DNA of 64,000 nt from NCBI RefSeq assembly GCF_004137345.1, contig NZ_SDWV01000006.1:62001-126000 (forward strand), given 5' to 3'. A model generated the notes under the pieces. The model saw nothing but the letters and a program-made list of their open reading frames with translations. It was not told the DNA's origin and searched no databases. Below, piece by piece: positions 7,783 to 17,941 of this stretch. The DNA is from Nocardioides zhouii. Its GTDB lineage: Bacteria > Actinomycetota > Actinomycetes > Propionibacteriales > Nocardioidaceae. Both the position numbers and the translations under genes were made by a program. Position 1 is the stretch's first letter, and every line of letters begins with the position of its first letter.

Positions 7783-9128
7783 GGCAGCGACAGCTGGGAC
7801 TTCACCACGTCGGCGAGCCGGGACGCGACGTCCTGGGCCTCGTCGTGGGTGGGCGCCTCGACCATCACGCGGACGATCGGCTCGGTGCCCGAGGGGCGGA
7901 GCAGGATCCGGCCGCGCTCCCCCAGCGCCGCCTCCTCCTCGGAGACGGCGGCGGCCAGCACGGCGTCCTCGTCGGCGCGGGTCTTGTCGACGTCGCGCAC
8001 GTTGAGCAGGACCTGCGGCAGCCGGGTCATGACCGAGGCGAGCTCGGCGAGCGACTTGCCGGTGGTGGCCATCCGCTCCATCACGTGGAGGGTGGTGAGG
8101 ATGCCGTCACCGGTGGTGGCGTGGTCGCTCATGATGACGTGGCCCGACTGCTCGCCGCCGAGGGAGTAGCCGGAGATCTTCATCGCCTCGAGGACGTAGC
8201 GGTCGCCGACCTTCGTCTGGCGTACGCCGACACCGTTGGCGCGCATCGCCTGGACGAAGCCCAGGTTGCTCATCACCGTCGCGACGACGGTGTCCTTGAC
8301 CAGGCGGCCCTTGTCGAGCAGTGACAGGGACAGGATCGCGAGCAGCTGGTCGCCGTCGACGACGTTGCCCTCGGCGTCGACGGCCAGGCACCGGTCGGCG
8401 TCGCCGTCGAGGGCGAACCCGGCGTGGGCGCCGTGCTCGACGACCGCCGCGCGGAGCGACTCCATGTGGGTCGAGCCGCAGTTGTCGTTGATGTTGAGGC
8501 CGTCGGGGTCGGCGTGGATCGCGATGACCGTGGCGCCGGCGTCCTCGAGGGCTCGCGGGCCGGCGGCGTGGGCGGCGCCCTCCGCGCAGTCGAGGACGAC
8601 CTTGAGGCCCACCAGCGGGTGGGTGATCGTGCTCTCGAGGTGGGCGGCGTACTCCTCGACGGCCGTCGAGTAGGGGTTGACCCGACCGACGTCACCGCCG
8701 ATGGGCCGCTCCCACGGCTCGCCCATGCGGCGCTCGATCGCGATCTCGATCGCGTCGTCGAGCTTGTGCCCGCCGCGGGCGAGGAACTTGATGCCGTTGT
8801 CGGGCATCGGGTTGTGCGAGGCCGACAGCATGACGCCGAGGTCGGCACCGAGCCGCTCGGTCATGTAGGCGACACCGGGCGTCGGCAGCACGCCGAGCAG
8901 GAGCACGTCGACCCCGGCCGAGGCGAGGCCGGCGACGACCGCCGCCTCGAGGAACTGTCCGGAGATGCGCGTGTCCCGACCCACCACGGCAAGGGGACGG
9001 TGCCCCTCGAACTCGCCGCGGTCGGCCAGCACGTGTGCTGCGCACACGGACAGGTCCAGGGCCAGCTCCGCCGTCAAGGAGGCGTTCGCCAGGCCCCGGA
9101 CCCCGTCCGTGCCGAAGAGTCGCGTCAT
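7779..9128 (-). CDS. glmM: Phosphoglucosamine mutase
   Basis: GlmM converts glucosamine-6-phosphate to glucosamine-1-phosphate for UDP-GlcNAc and cell-wall synthesis. The 449-residue protein has the usual length. It starts [12 protein letters not shown] and carries the phosphoserine loop MLSASHNP, with the catalytic serine at about residue 104. A metal-binding DGDADR loop follows at about residues 240-245, and [12 protein letters not shown] near the C-terminus binds the sugar phosphate. It lies just downstream of rpsI-rplM in the standard actinobacterial order and is probably co-transcribed with them; glmS follows further along the strand. Confidence 0.97.
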   Translation of the reverse strand: MTRLFGTDGVRGLANASLTAELALDLSVCAAHVLADRGEFEGHRPLAVVGRDTRISGQFLEAAVVAGLASAGVDVLLLGVLPTPGVAYMTERLGADLGVMLSASHNPMPDNGIKFLARGGHKLDDAIEIAIERRMGEPWERPIGGDVGRVNPYSTAVEEYAAHLESTITHPLVGLKVVLDCAEGAAHAAGPRALEDAGATVIAIHADPDGLNINDNCGSTHMESLRAAVVEHGAHAGFALDGDADRCLAVDAEGNVVDGDQLLAILSLSLLDKGRLVKDTVVATVMSNLGFVQAMRANGVGVRQTKVGDRYVLEAMKISGYSLGGEQSGHVIMSDHATTGDGILTTLHVMERMATTGKSLAELASVMTRLPQVLLNVRDVDKTRADEDAVLAAAVSEEEAALGERGRILLRPSGTEPIVRVMVEAPTHDEAQDVASRLADVVKSQLSLP

Positions 9129-9147
9129 CGGACGAGACCCTGGTGGA

Positions 9148-9663
9148 TCAGCGCTTCGAGAACTGCGAGGCCTTGCGGGCCTTCTTGAGACCAGCCTTCT
9201 TGCGCTCCACGACGCGGGCGTCGCGGGTCAGCAGACCGGCCTTCTTGAGCGCCGGGCGGTTGGCCTCTTCGTCGATCTGGTTCAGCGAGCGGGCCACGCC
9301 GAGGCGCAGGGCGCCGGCCTGACCGGCGGTGCCGCCACCGTGGATGCGCGCGATCACGTCGAAGCGGCCCTCGAGCTGCAGCTCGGCGAACGGCTCGTTG
9401 GCGATCTGCTGGTGCAGCTTGTTCGGGAAGTAGTTGTCGAGCGTGCGGCCGTTGATCCGCCACTCGCCGGTGCCGGGGACGATGCGCACACGGGCGACGG
9501 CCTCCTTGCGACGGCCGGTGGCCGCGCCAGGCGCGATCGTGGCCGGGCGGGCCGGGGTGTCCGCGGAGGCGTCGCTCTCGGACGTGTAGGAAACGCCCTC
9601 GGCGTCGGTCTCGAAGGTCTCCTCGACCTCGCCAGCAGCGTTCAGGTCAGTGTTCTCAGTCAT
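9148..9663 (-). CDS. rpsI: 30S ribosomal protein uS9
   Basis: This is S9 of the small subunit, whose C-terminal tail reaches the P-site tRNA. The 171-residue product has a conserved C-terminal S9 domain from [12 protein letters not shown] to the basic tail [12 protein letters not shown]. Ahead of it is an acidic, Glu/Thr/Ser-rich extension of about 45 residues, as seen in other actinobacteria. The ATG at 9661-9663 is preferred over a GTG at 9687 because a GAGGAC ribosome-binding site lies 8 nt before it. It follows rplM by a short gap in the usual rplM-rpsI pair. Confidence 0.95.
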   Translation of the reverse strand: MTENTDLNAAGEVEETFETDAEGVSYTSESDASADTPARPATIAPGAATGRRKEAVARVRIVPGTGEWRINGRTLDNYFPNKLHQQIANEPFAELQLEGRFDVIARIHGGGTAGQAGALRLGVARSLNQIDEEANRPALKKAGLLTRDARVVERKKAGLKKARKASQFSKR

Positions 9664-9683
9664 CTGTGCGTCCTCAGTCGTCG

Positions 9684-10127
9684 TCACTGGGAGATCTGCG
9701 TGATCTCGAAGGGAGTGGCCTGCTGGGCCAGGTGCGGGTGGTCGGGGCCGGAGTAGACCTTGAGCTTCTTCAGGATCTGGCGACCGAGCTTGTTCTTGGG
9801 GAGCATGCCCCAGACAGCGTTCTCGATGGCCTTGCGGGCGTCCTTCTCGAGGAGCTCACCGAAGGGCGTGGCCGAGAGGCCGCCCGGGAAGCCGGAGTGG
9901 CGGTACGCCATCTTGGTGGTCTTCTTGGTCCCCGACAGCGACACCTTGGAGGCGTTCACGATGATGACGAAGTCGCCCATGTCCATGTGAGGGGCAAAGG
10001 TCGGCTTGTGCTTGCCGCGGAGGAGGTTGGCGGTCTGGACGGCGAGGCGTCCGAGGACCACGTCGGTGGCGTCGATGACGAGCCACTCACGCTGGATGTC
10101 AGCGGGCTTGGGGCTGTACGTGCGCAC
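9684..10127 (-). CDS. rplM: 50S ribosomal protein uL13
   Basis: L13 is an early-assembly large-subunit protein. The 147-residue product begins [15 protein letters not shown] with a GTG start and contains [27 protein letters not shown] and [12 protein letters not shown], all diagnostic of L13. The open frame extends 63 codons upstream but that stretch is not conserved and holds the leader and promoter. It heads the rplM-rpsI-glmM group and has an untranslated leader of roughly 180 nt with a strong hairpin, which may be a control site. Confidence 0.96.
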   Translation of the reverse strand: MRTYSPKPADIQREWLVIDATDVVLGRLAVQTANLLRGKHKPTFAPHMDMGDFVIIVNASKVSLSGTKKTTKMAYRHSGFPGGLSATPFGELLEKDARKAIENAVWGMLPKNKLGRQILKKLKVYSGPDHPHLAQQATPFEITQISQ

Positions 10128-10230
10128 GGCGATGTCCCGTTCTGGTTCGTTGGACCCGGCCCTCGGTCGAGGACTGGACTGTGCCCCACAAAATTCTGCG
10201 AGGCTGCGCGACGACTGACGAACACGGCCC

Positions 10231-10247
10231 GGTTCGCTCCCTCCGCA
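10231..10247 (-). promoter_or_regulatory. Hairpin in the rplM leader
   Basis: TCCCTCC-GCA-GGAGGGA forms a 7-bp stem with a 3-nt loop inside the leader upstream of rplM. No T-run follows it, so it is more likely a regulatory or stabilising fold than a terminator. Its role is unknown. Confidence 0.4.
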
Positions 10248-10315
10248 GGAGGGATGACGTCCGGATCTGCACCCGTCCCCGGAGAGGACGGACGCGGCAG
10301 TAGTCGCGACCAGCA

Positions 10316-10345
10316 AGAGTACGGCGATCCGACCGTGAGGGTCAA
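10316..10345 (-). promoter_or_regulatory. Promoter of rplM-rpsI
   Basis: On the minus strand TTGACC (10340-10345) and TACTCT (10316-10321) are separated by 18 bp. This is a good match to vegetative sigma -35 and -10 boxes, and would give a leader of about 180 nt. Confidence 0.6.
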
Positions 10346-10381
10346 AACGTCGTCGCGAGGCGCACGCGTCACAATGTCGAC

Positions 10382-11707
10382 GTGCGCAACGGTGGTGTGT
10401 CCTTCTGGTGGCAGCAGGTCGGGCTGCCGTCGCCGACCGACCGGCTCGACGGCGACGTCACGTGCGACGTCGCAATCGTCGGTGCCGGCCTGACCGGGCT
10501 CTGGACGGCCCACTACCTCCACGAGGCCGACCCCACCCTCGACATCCGCGTCATCGAGGCCGAGTTCGCCGGTTTCGGCGCGTCGGGCCGCAACGGCGGC
10601 TGGCTGTCGAGCGAGCTGCCCGGCAACGCCTCGGCGTACGCCGCACAGGCGGGCGAGGACGGCGTCGAGCGACTCCGGGCGGCCGTACGCGCCACGGTGG
10701 ACGAGGTCATCGACGTGGCCGCCCGCGAGGGCATCGACGCCGACATCGTGCGCAGCGGCGTGCTGCACGTCGCGCGGTCGCAGGCCCAGGCCGAGCGGCT
10801 CGACGGCGAGCTCTCGGCGACGCAGGTGGCCGAGCGGATCCGGGTGGCCGACGCCGTCTCGGGACACTTCGACCCCGACTGCGCCCGCTTGCACCCCGCC
10901 AAGCTGGTGAGCGGCGTCGCCCGCGTGGTGCGCGAGCGCGGCGTACGCATCCACGAGGGCACCCGCGCCGTCGCGATCGAGCCGGGCGCCGTGGTCACCG
11001 ATCGCGGCACGGTCCGCGCCTCCGTCGTGCTGCGCTGCCTCGAGGGGTTCACCGCCGGGCTGTCAGGACACCGGCGCGAGTGGCTCCCGATGAACTCCGC
11101 GATCGTGGCGACCGCTCCCCTGACCGACGCCCAGTGGCGGGAGATCGGCTGGAGCGGCGCGGAGCTGCTCGGCGACGAGGCCCACGCCTACTGCTACGCC
11201 CAGCGCACCGCCGACGGCCGGATCGCGATGGGCGGCCGCGGCGTGCCCTACCGCTTCCGCTCGCGCACCGACGTCGACGGACGCACCCAGGACTGGACGG
11301 TCGAGTCGCTGCGCTCGACCCTCACCACGCTCTTCCCGTCGCTGGCCGGTGTCGCGATCGACCACGCCTGGTGCGGCGTCCTCGGGGTGCCGCGCGACTG
11401 GAGCGCCAGCGTCTCCTTCGACCCCGCGACCGGCCTCGGCCACGCCGGCGGCTACGTCGGTTCCGGGCTCACCGCGACCAACCTCGCCGGGCGTACGTTG
11501 CGCGACCTGGTGCGCGGCGAGGACACCGACCTGACCCGGCTCCCGTGGACCAACCACCGCGTACGCCGCTGGGAGCCGGAGCCGCTGCGGTGGGCCGGTG
11601 TGCACACGCTCTACCGCCTCTACCGGGCCGCCGACCGGCGCGAGGACGCCGGCCTCGAGCGCACCAGCCGCATCGCGCGGGTCGCCCACCGGGTGGCCGG
11701 TCGCTGA
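10382..11707 (+). CDS. FAD-dependent amine/amino-acid oxidase (DAO family, PuuB-like)
   Basis: The 441-residue protein has an N-terminal FAD-binding Rossmann site, [19 protein letters not shown] (about residues 22-40). It then has [15 protein letters not shown], the RNGG segment typical of gamma-glutamylputrescine-oxidase-like DAO proteins. The C-terminus carries [21 protein letters not shown], which closes the FAD site. Such enzymes oxidise secondary or primary amines; the substrate is not evident here and no partner amine-catabolism genes lie nearby. The GTG start is preceded by CACAAT with a 6-nt spacer. The gene is divergent from rplM and ends 118 bp before citrate synthase. Confidence 0.82.
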   Translation: MRNGGVSFWWQQVGLPSPTDRLDGDVTCDVAIVGAGLTGLWTAHYLHEADPTLDIRVIEAEFAGFGASGRNGGWLSSELPGNASAYAAQAGEDGVERLRAAVRATVDEVIDVAAREGIDADIVRSGVLHVARSQAQAERLDGELSATQVAERIRVADAVSGHFDPDCARLHPAKLVSGVARVVRERGVRIHEGTRAVAIEPGAVVTDRGTVRASVVLRCLEGFTAGLSGHRREWLPMNSAIVATAPLTDAQWREIGWSGAELLGDEAHAYCYAQRTADGRIAMGGRGVPYRFRSRTDVDGRTQDWTVESLRSTLTTLFPSLAGVAIDHAWCGVLGVPRDWSASVSFDPATGLGHAGGYVGSGLTATNLAGRTLRDLVRGEDTDLTRLPWTNHRVRRWEPEPLRWAGVHTLYRLYRAADRREDAGLERTSRIARVAHRVAGR

Positions 11708-11825
11708 CCCGCGGCTCACTCCTGCGGGGGGTCGAGCGCTGGACACCGGTTCGCGCTCGCGCGACACCCGCGGATAGGTTGGAGTGACCCCACAGGCGTA
11801 CAAAGACGTATGAACAGGAGCCGAC

Positions 11826-13130
<1,305 letters not shown>

Positions 13131-13190
13131 TTTCTCGAGTTCCCAGCCCGCTCTCAGCCCGCACACAGGGTCACGCCGCAGGCTCGAGGC

Positions 13191-14375
13191 ATGAGCGACC
13201 AGTACCCCACCCAGCCGCAGTCCCCGTTCCACCAGCCGCCGCAGCACCTGCCGCAGCAGCCGCAGCCCCGGCGACGACGTACGGGGCTCGCGGCCGCGGT
13301 GGTCGCCACCTCGCTCCTGGTGGGTGGCGGCGCGGGCCTCGGCGGGGCGGCCGTGTGGGACGCCACCCACGACGAGCCCGTGAGCTCGGCGCGCGCCGAC
13401 GCGCCGACCACCTCGACGGTGGCCAACCAGACGCAGACGCCGCCGGCGGACGGATCGGTCGAGTCGGTGGCGCAGAAGGTGCTGCCGAGCGTGGTGAAGA
13501 TCGACGTCACCGGCAACAACGAGGCCGGTTCCGGCTCGGGGATCATCCTCACCGCCGACGGCACGATCCTCACCAACAACCACGTCGTCGAGCTGGCCGG
13601 CGAGGGCGGCACGATCAAGGTGTCGTTCTCCGACGGCACCAGTGCTGACGCAGAGATCCTCGGCACCGACCCGCTCACCGACACCGCCGTCATCCAGGCC
13701 TCGGGGGTCTCCGACCTCACCCCGGCCACGATCGGCAAGTCGGCCAACCTCGGCGTCGGCGAGGGCGTGGTGGCGATCGGCTCACCCTTCGGCCTCGACG
13801 CGACTGTCACCAGCGGCATCGTCAGCGCGCTCGACCGCCCGGTCAACGTCGGCTCCGACGACGCCGGCAACTCCACGACGTACCCCGCGATCCAGACGGA
13901 CGCGGCGATCAATCCCGGCAACTCCGGTGGCCCCCTGAGCGACATGACCGGCGCCGTGGTGGGGATCAACTCCTCCATCCGCACCGCCAGCTCGGCGACA
14001 TCGGAGCAGTCCGGGTCGATCGGCCTCGGCTTCGCGATCCCGATCGACGAGGTGATGCCGATCGTCGACCAGATGGCCCGGGGCGAGACCCCGACCCACG
14101 CCCGGCTGGGGCTCCAGGTGGGCAACCCGCAGACCGGTGACGACGCCGGCGCCGTCGTGCGCGAGGTGACCTCCGGCTCCACGGCGAGCGAGGGCGGCCT
14201 CTCCTCCGGCGACGTGATCACGAAGGTCGACGACCGGCGGATCACCGACGCCGACTCGCTCGTGGCCACGATCCGCTCCTACCGTCCCGGCGACAACGTC
14301 AGCGTGACCTGGCTGAGCGGCGGGCAGGAGAAGACCGGCACCTTCGTGCTCGACAGCGACGCCACGACGAGCTGA
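13191..14375 (+). CDS. Membrane-anchored S1C (HtrA/DegP-like) serine protease with PDZ domain
   Basis: The 394-residue protein begins with a Gln/Pro-rich cytoplasmic tail and a basic RRRR stretch. One transmembrane helix (about residues 31-55) then places the protease outside the membrane. The trypsin-like domain has the full catalytic triad: His131 in LTNNHVVEL, Asp164 in LTDTAVI and Ser245 in NPGNSGGPL. A single PDZ domain follows (about 300-385; GGLSSGDVITKVDDRRI). Such actinobacterial proteases act in envelope protein quality control. A strong GC-rich hairpin follows the gene. Confidence 0.92.
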   Translation: MSDQYPTQPQSPFHQPPQHLPQQPQPRRRRTGLAAAVVATSLLVGGGAGLGGAAVWDATHDEPVSSARADAPTTSTVANQTQTPPADGSVESVAQKVLPSVVKIDVTGNNEAGSGSGIILTADGTILTNNHVVELAGEGGTIKVSFSDGTSADAEILGTDPLTDTAVIQASGVSDLTPATIGKSANLGVGEGVVAIGSPFGLDATVTSGIVSALDRPVNVGSDDAGNSTTYPAIQTDAAINPGNSGGPLSDMTGAVVGINSSIRTASSATSEQSGSIGLGFAIPIDEVMPIVDQMARGETPTHARLGLQVGNPQTGDDAGAVVREVTSGSTASEGGLSSGDVITKVDDRRITDADSLVATIRSYRPGDNVSVTWLSGGQEKTGTFVLDSDATTS

Positions 14376-14390
14376 TCAGCAGCACTCGTT

Positions 14391-14423
14391 GGGCCGGCCG
14401 CGCCATGATGGGGCGGCCGGCCC
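14391..14423 (+). terminator. Strong hairpin after the HtrA-like gene
   Basis: GGGCCGGCCGC and GCGGCCGGCCC pair perfectly over 11 bp around an 11-nt loop, followed by TCTCGT. The T-run is poor, as usual in actinobacteria. It separates the protease gene from the acyl-CoA dehydrogenase operon. Confidence 0.75.
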
Positions 14424-14463
14424 TCTCGTGTGCGCCGGCCACAGGCACAAGCAGAGGAGTCAC

Positions 14464-15615
14464 ATGCAGCTCGAGCTGAGCCAGACCGACCGCGAGTTCC
14501 GCGACCGGATGCGGGAGACCTTCACCACCAAGGTCCCGCAGGAGATCCGCGACACCGTCCTCGAGGGCCGCCACCTCACCCGTGACCAGATCGTCGAGAG
14601 CCAGCAGGCCCTCAACGCCGAGGGGCTCGCCGTGCCGCACTGGCCGGTCGAGTGGGGCGGCCAGGACTGGACCGACCTGCAGCGCCACCTGTGGCACGAG
14701 GAGATGCAGCGTGCCGGTGTGCCGATCCCGCTGGCGTTCAACGCCTCGATGATCGGCCCGGTGATCGCGCAGTTCGGTAGCGAGGAGCAGAAGGAGCGCT
14801 TCCTGGCCAAGACCGCGAACCTCGACATCTGGTGGTCGCAGGGCTTCTCCGAGCCCGACGCCGGCTCCGACCTCGCCAGCCTGCGTACGACGGCGGTGCG
14901 CGACGGCGACGACTGGGTGGTCAACGGCCAGAAGACGTGGACCACGCTCGGCCAGCACGGCGACTGGATCTTCACCCTCGTGCGCACCGACACCGAGGTG
15001 AAGAAGCAGGCCGGCATCTCGATGCTGCTCATCGACATGACCGACCCCGGCGTCGAGGTCCGGCCGATCGAGCTCATCGACGGCGGGTACGAGGTCAACG
15101 AGGTCTGGTTCTCCGACGTCCGCGTGCCCGGCGACCTGCTCGTCGGCGAGCCCGGAGGCGGTTGGACGATCGCGAAGTTCCTCCTCGGCAACGAGCGCGT
15201 CGGCGTGGCGCCGGTGGGCGCCACCAAGCGCGCGCTCGCCACGCTGAAGACGACGGCAGCCGACCAGCTGGACGACCCGCTCGTCCGCGCCCGGATCGCG
15301 GAGCTGGAGAACGACCTGCTCGCCCTCGAGCTCACCGCCCTGCGCGTGGTCGCGCACTCCTCCGACGGCGAGCCCCACCCGGCCTCGTCGGTGCTCAAGC
15401 TCCGCGGCACCGTGCTGCAGCAGGCGGTCAGCGAGCTTGCGCTCGACCTGGCCGGTCCCGCCTCGCTGGCCTCCCGGGCCGAGGACGACTCACCGCAGGA
15501 GGGCTGGGCCCGGCGGACGGCGCCGACCTACCTCAACCTCCGCAAGGCGTCGATCTACGGCGGGTCCAACGAGATCCAGCGCCAGATCATCAGCCGCACG
15601 ATCCTGGGACTCTGA
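14464..15615 (+). CDS. Acyl-CoA dehydrogenase, first of three
   Basis: The 383-residue FAD enzyme has the acyl-CoA dehydrogenase layout: helical N-domain, a middle beta-domain with WWSQGFSEPDAGSDLASLRTTA and NGQKTWTTL, and a C-terminal helical domain. It ends KASIYGGSNEIQRQIISRTILGL. The usual YEG catalytic Glu is replaced by YGG, as in the mycobacterial FadE subunits that work as mixed alpha2-beta2 enzymes. The ATG follows AGAGGAG. The next gene is a shorter, diverged relative 11 nt downstream, so the two may form one heteromeric dehydrogenase. The substrate is unknown. Confidence 0.9.
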   Translation: MQLELSQTDREFRDRMRETFTTKVPQEIRDTVLEGRHLTRDQIVESQQALNAEGLAVPHWPVEWGGQDWTDLQRHLWHEEMQRAGVPIPLAFNASMIGPVIAQFGSEEQKERFLAKTANLDIWWSQGFSEPDAGSDLASLRTTAVRDGDDWVVNGQKTWTTLGQHGDWIFTLVRTDTEVKKQAGISMLLIDMTDPGVEVRPIELIDGGYEVNEVWFSDVRVPGDLLVGEPGGGWTIAKFLLGNERVGVAPVGATKRALATLKTTAADQLDDPLVRARIAELENDLLALELTALRVVAHSSDGEPHPASSVLKLRGTVLQQAVSELALDLAGPASLASRAEDDSPQEGWARRTAPTYLNLRKASIYGGSNEIQRQIISRTILGL

Positions 15616-15626
15616 GAGGCACCGCG

Positions 15627-16763
15627 ATGGACTTCACCTATGACGACGAGCAGCAGGCGCTCCGCGAGGCCGTGCGCGGCCTCCTCGCGACGACGTACGC
15701 CGACCACGAGACGCGGCGCCGCACGGTGGCCGACGAGCCCGGCTTCGACCGCGCCCTGTGGGGCCGGCTGGCGGAGATGGGCATCCTCGGCCTGCCCTTC
15801 AGCGAGGACGACGGTGGCGTGGGCGCGGGACCCGTCGAGATCGGCATCGTGTGCCAGGAGCTCGGTCGGGTGCTCGCGCCGGAGCCCTTCCTCGCGAGCG
15901 TCGTGCACGCCGGCGGGCTGGTCGCTTCACTCGGGTTGGCCGAGCAGAGGGCCGACCTGCTGGGCCGGCTGAGCGCCGGCGAGGTGGTGCTGGCCGCGGC
16001 CGACACCTCCCCCGGCGGGCGCTGGGCCTCGCGCGCGGACGGCGTACGCGCCTCCGTCTCCGACGGCACGTGGACGCTCGACGGCGTGGCCGACCCCGTC
16101 GTCGGTGGCGAGTCGGCCGACGTGCTGGTCGTGACGGCCGCGCTCCCCGACGGCGGGACAGGCGTCTTCGTGGTGGCAGCAGACGACGTGTCCCGCACGG
16201 GGTACGCCGCGGCCGACCTGACTCGCGCGGCGAGCGTCACCTTCGACGGCAGTGCCGCGACTCCTCTCGGGGAGGCCGGCCGCGACGCCGGACCGAGCAT
16301 CGCCACGATCAGCGACCTCACCCGGATCATGGGCGCCAACCAGGCCCTCGGCGTGATGCAGAGCCAGGTGCGCGCGACCACCGACTACCTCAAGAGCCGC
16401 AAGCAGTTCGGCGTCACCCTCAACGCGTTCCAGGCCCTCACGTTCCGGGCGGCCGACATGTACGTCGAGCTCGAGCTGGCGCACAGCATGGTCGACTGGG
16501 CGACGATGACGATCGCCGGCGGCGACCGCGACGTCGTCGCCGACGCGGCCGACCGGGTCGGCCTGCAGATCGCCCGCTCCGGGCGCCACATCGGCCAGGA
16601 GGCGATCCAGCTGCACGGCGGCATCGGCATGACGGCGGAGTACGCCGTCGGCGTCGGCACCGCGCACCTCGAGGTGCTCGACCAGTGGCTCGGCAACGGC
16701 CCCCACCACCTGCGCCGGCTGGCGGAGCGGGTCACCGACCACGACCTCGTCGAGGCGATCTGA
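15627..16763 (+). CDS. Acyl-CoA dehydrogenase, second of three (diverged subunit)
   Basis: The 378-residue protein starts MDFTYDDEQQALREAVRGLL and keeps the overall fold. Its middle domain lacks the WxxSE-type FAD and substrate motif found in its neighbours. The C-terminal domain has SRKQFGVTLNAFQALTF and EAIQLHGGIGMTAEY and no YEGT catalytic Glu segment. This is the usual form of the non-catalytic or partly catalytic partner in heteromeric FadE pairs. It begins 11 nt after the first dehydrogenase, and its TGA stop overlaps the next ATG by one base (TGATG). Confidence 0.87.
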   Translation: MDFTYDDEQQALREAVRGLLATTYADHETRRRTVADEPGFDRALWGRLAEMGILGLPFSEDDGGVGAGPVEIGIVCQELGRVLAPEPFLASVVHAGGLVASLGLAEQRADLLGRLSAGEVVLAAADTSPGGRWASRADGVRASVSDGTWTLDGVADPVVGGESADVLVVTAALPDGGTGVFVVAADDVSRTGYAAADLTRAASVTFDGSAATPLGEAGRDAGPSIATISDLTRIMGANQALGVMQSQVRATTDYLKSRKQFGVTLNAFQALTFRAADMYVELELAHSMVDWATMTIAGGDRDVVADAADRVGLQIARSGRHIGQEAIQLHGGIGMTAEYAVGVGTAHLEVLDQWLGNGPHHLRRLAERVTDHDLVEAI

Positions 16764-17914
16764 TGGACCTGTCGCTCAGCGACGAGCAGCAGGCCTTCCG
16801 CGACCTGGCGCGCGACTTCCTCGAGCGCGAGGCGGTCCCGCACCGGATGCAGTGGGACCACGACGAGTCCGTCGACCTCGCGATCGTGCCGAAGATGGCC
16901 GAGCTCGGGTTCTTCGGCCTGACCATCCCCGAGGAGTACGGCGGTGTCGGCGGCGACTACGTGACGTACTCCCTCGCGATGGAGGAGCTCGGCCGCGCCG
17001 ACTCGGCGCTGCGCGGGATCGTGTCGGTCAGCAGCGGCCTCGTCGGGAAGTCGATCCTCTTCCACGGCACCGAGGAGCAGAAGCAGGAGTGGCTGCCGCA
17101 GCTCGCCGCTGCCACCAAGCTCGGCTGCTTCGGGCTCACCGAGCCCGGCACAGGGTCGGACGCCGGCAACCTGACGTCGCGCGCGACCCGCGACGGCGAC
17201 GACTGGGTGATCGACGGCCAGAAGCTCTTCATCACCAACGGCACGTGGGCCGATGTCGCCCTTGTCTTCGCCCGGACCAGCGACGACGGCCCGCGCGGAG
17301 TGACGGCGTTCCTCGTGCCGACCGACTCCCCCGGCTTCGAGGCTCGCGAGATCAAGCACAAGCTCGGGCTGCGCGGCCAGGCGACCGCCGAGCTGTTCCT
17401 CACCGGAGTACGCGTCCCGGACTCGGCGCGCCTCGGCGAGGTCGGGCAGGGCTTCAAGATCGCGATGGGCACCCTCGACAAGGGACGCCTCGCGGTCGCC
17501 TCGGGCTGCGTCGGGATAGTGCAGGGCTGCCTCGAGGCGTCGGTGGCGTACGCCACCCAGCGCACGCAGTTCGGCAAGCCGATCGCGTCCTTCCAGCTCG
17601 TGCAGGACCTCATCGCCGACATGTCAGTCGACGCCGACGCGGCCCGGCTCCTGGCGTGGCGGTGTGCCGACCTGATCGATCGCGGAGAGCCGTACGGCAC
17701 CGCAGCGTCCAAGGCCAAGCTGTTCGCCTCCGAGGCTGCCGTGCGCGCGGCCAACAACGCCGTCCAGGTGCACGGTGGTGCGGGCTACGTCGACGACTTC
17801 CCGGTCGCGAAGTACCTCCGCGACGCCCGCGTGATGACGCTCTACGAGGGCACCTCGCAGATCCAGAAGCTGCTGATCGGGCGCGCCGAGACGGGCATCA
17901 GCGCCTTCGGCTGA
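16763..17914 (+). CDS. Acyl-CoA dehydrogenase, third of three (canonical)
   Basis: The 383-residue protein is a canonical short/medium-chain type acyl-CoA dehydrogenase. It has GCFGLTEPGTGSDAGNLTS in the FAD/substrate region, TQRTQFGKPIASFQLVQDLIADM, QVHGGAGYVDDFPVAKYLRDAR, and the catalytic-Glu segment LYEGTSQIQKLLIGR near the end. It introduces the alpha-beta double bond in acyl-CoA for beta-oxidation, passing electrons to ETF. It overlaps the previous gene by one base and is therefore translationally coupled. No hydratase or thiolase gene is adjacent. Confidence 0.93.
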   Translation: MDLSLSDEQQAFRDLARDFLEREAVPHRMQWDHDESVDLAIVPKMAELGFFGLTIPEEYGGVGGDYVTYSLAMEELGRADSALRGIVSVSSGLVGKSILFHGTEEQKQEWLPQLAAATKLGCFGLTEPGTGSDAGNLTSRATRDGDDWVIDGQKLFITNGTWADVALVFARTSDDGPRGVTAFLVPTDSPGFEAREIKHKLGLRGQATAELFLTGVRVPDSARLGEVGQGFKIAMGTLDKGRLAVASGCVGIVQGCLEASVAYATQRTQFGKPIASFQLVQDLIADMSVDADAARLLAWRCADLIDRGEPYGTAASKAKLFASEAAVRAANNAVQVHGGAGYVDDFPVAKYLRDARVMTLYEGTSQIQKLLIGRAETGISAFG

Positions 17915-17929
17915 TCCGGTCGGTGTCGC

Positions 17930-17935
17930 TAGAGT
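17930..17935 (+). promoter_or_regulatory. TAGAGT -10 box, leaderless
   Basis: TAGAGT ends 6 nt before the ATG at 17942. Confidence 0.45.
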
Positions 17936-17941
17936 CCGGGC

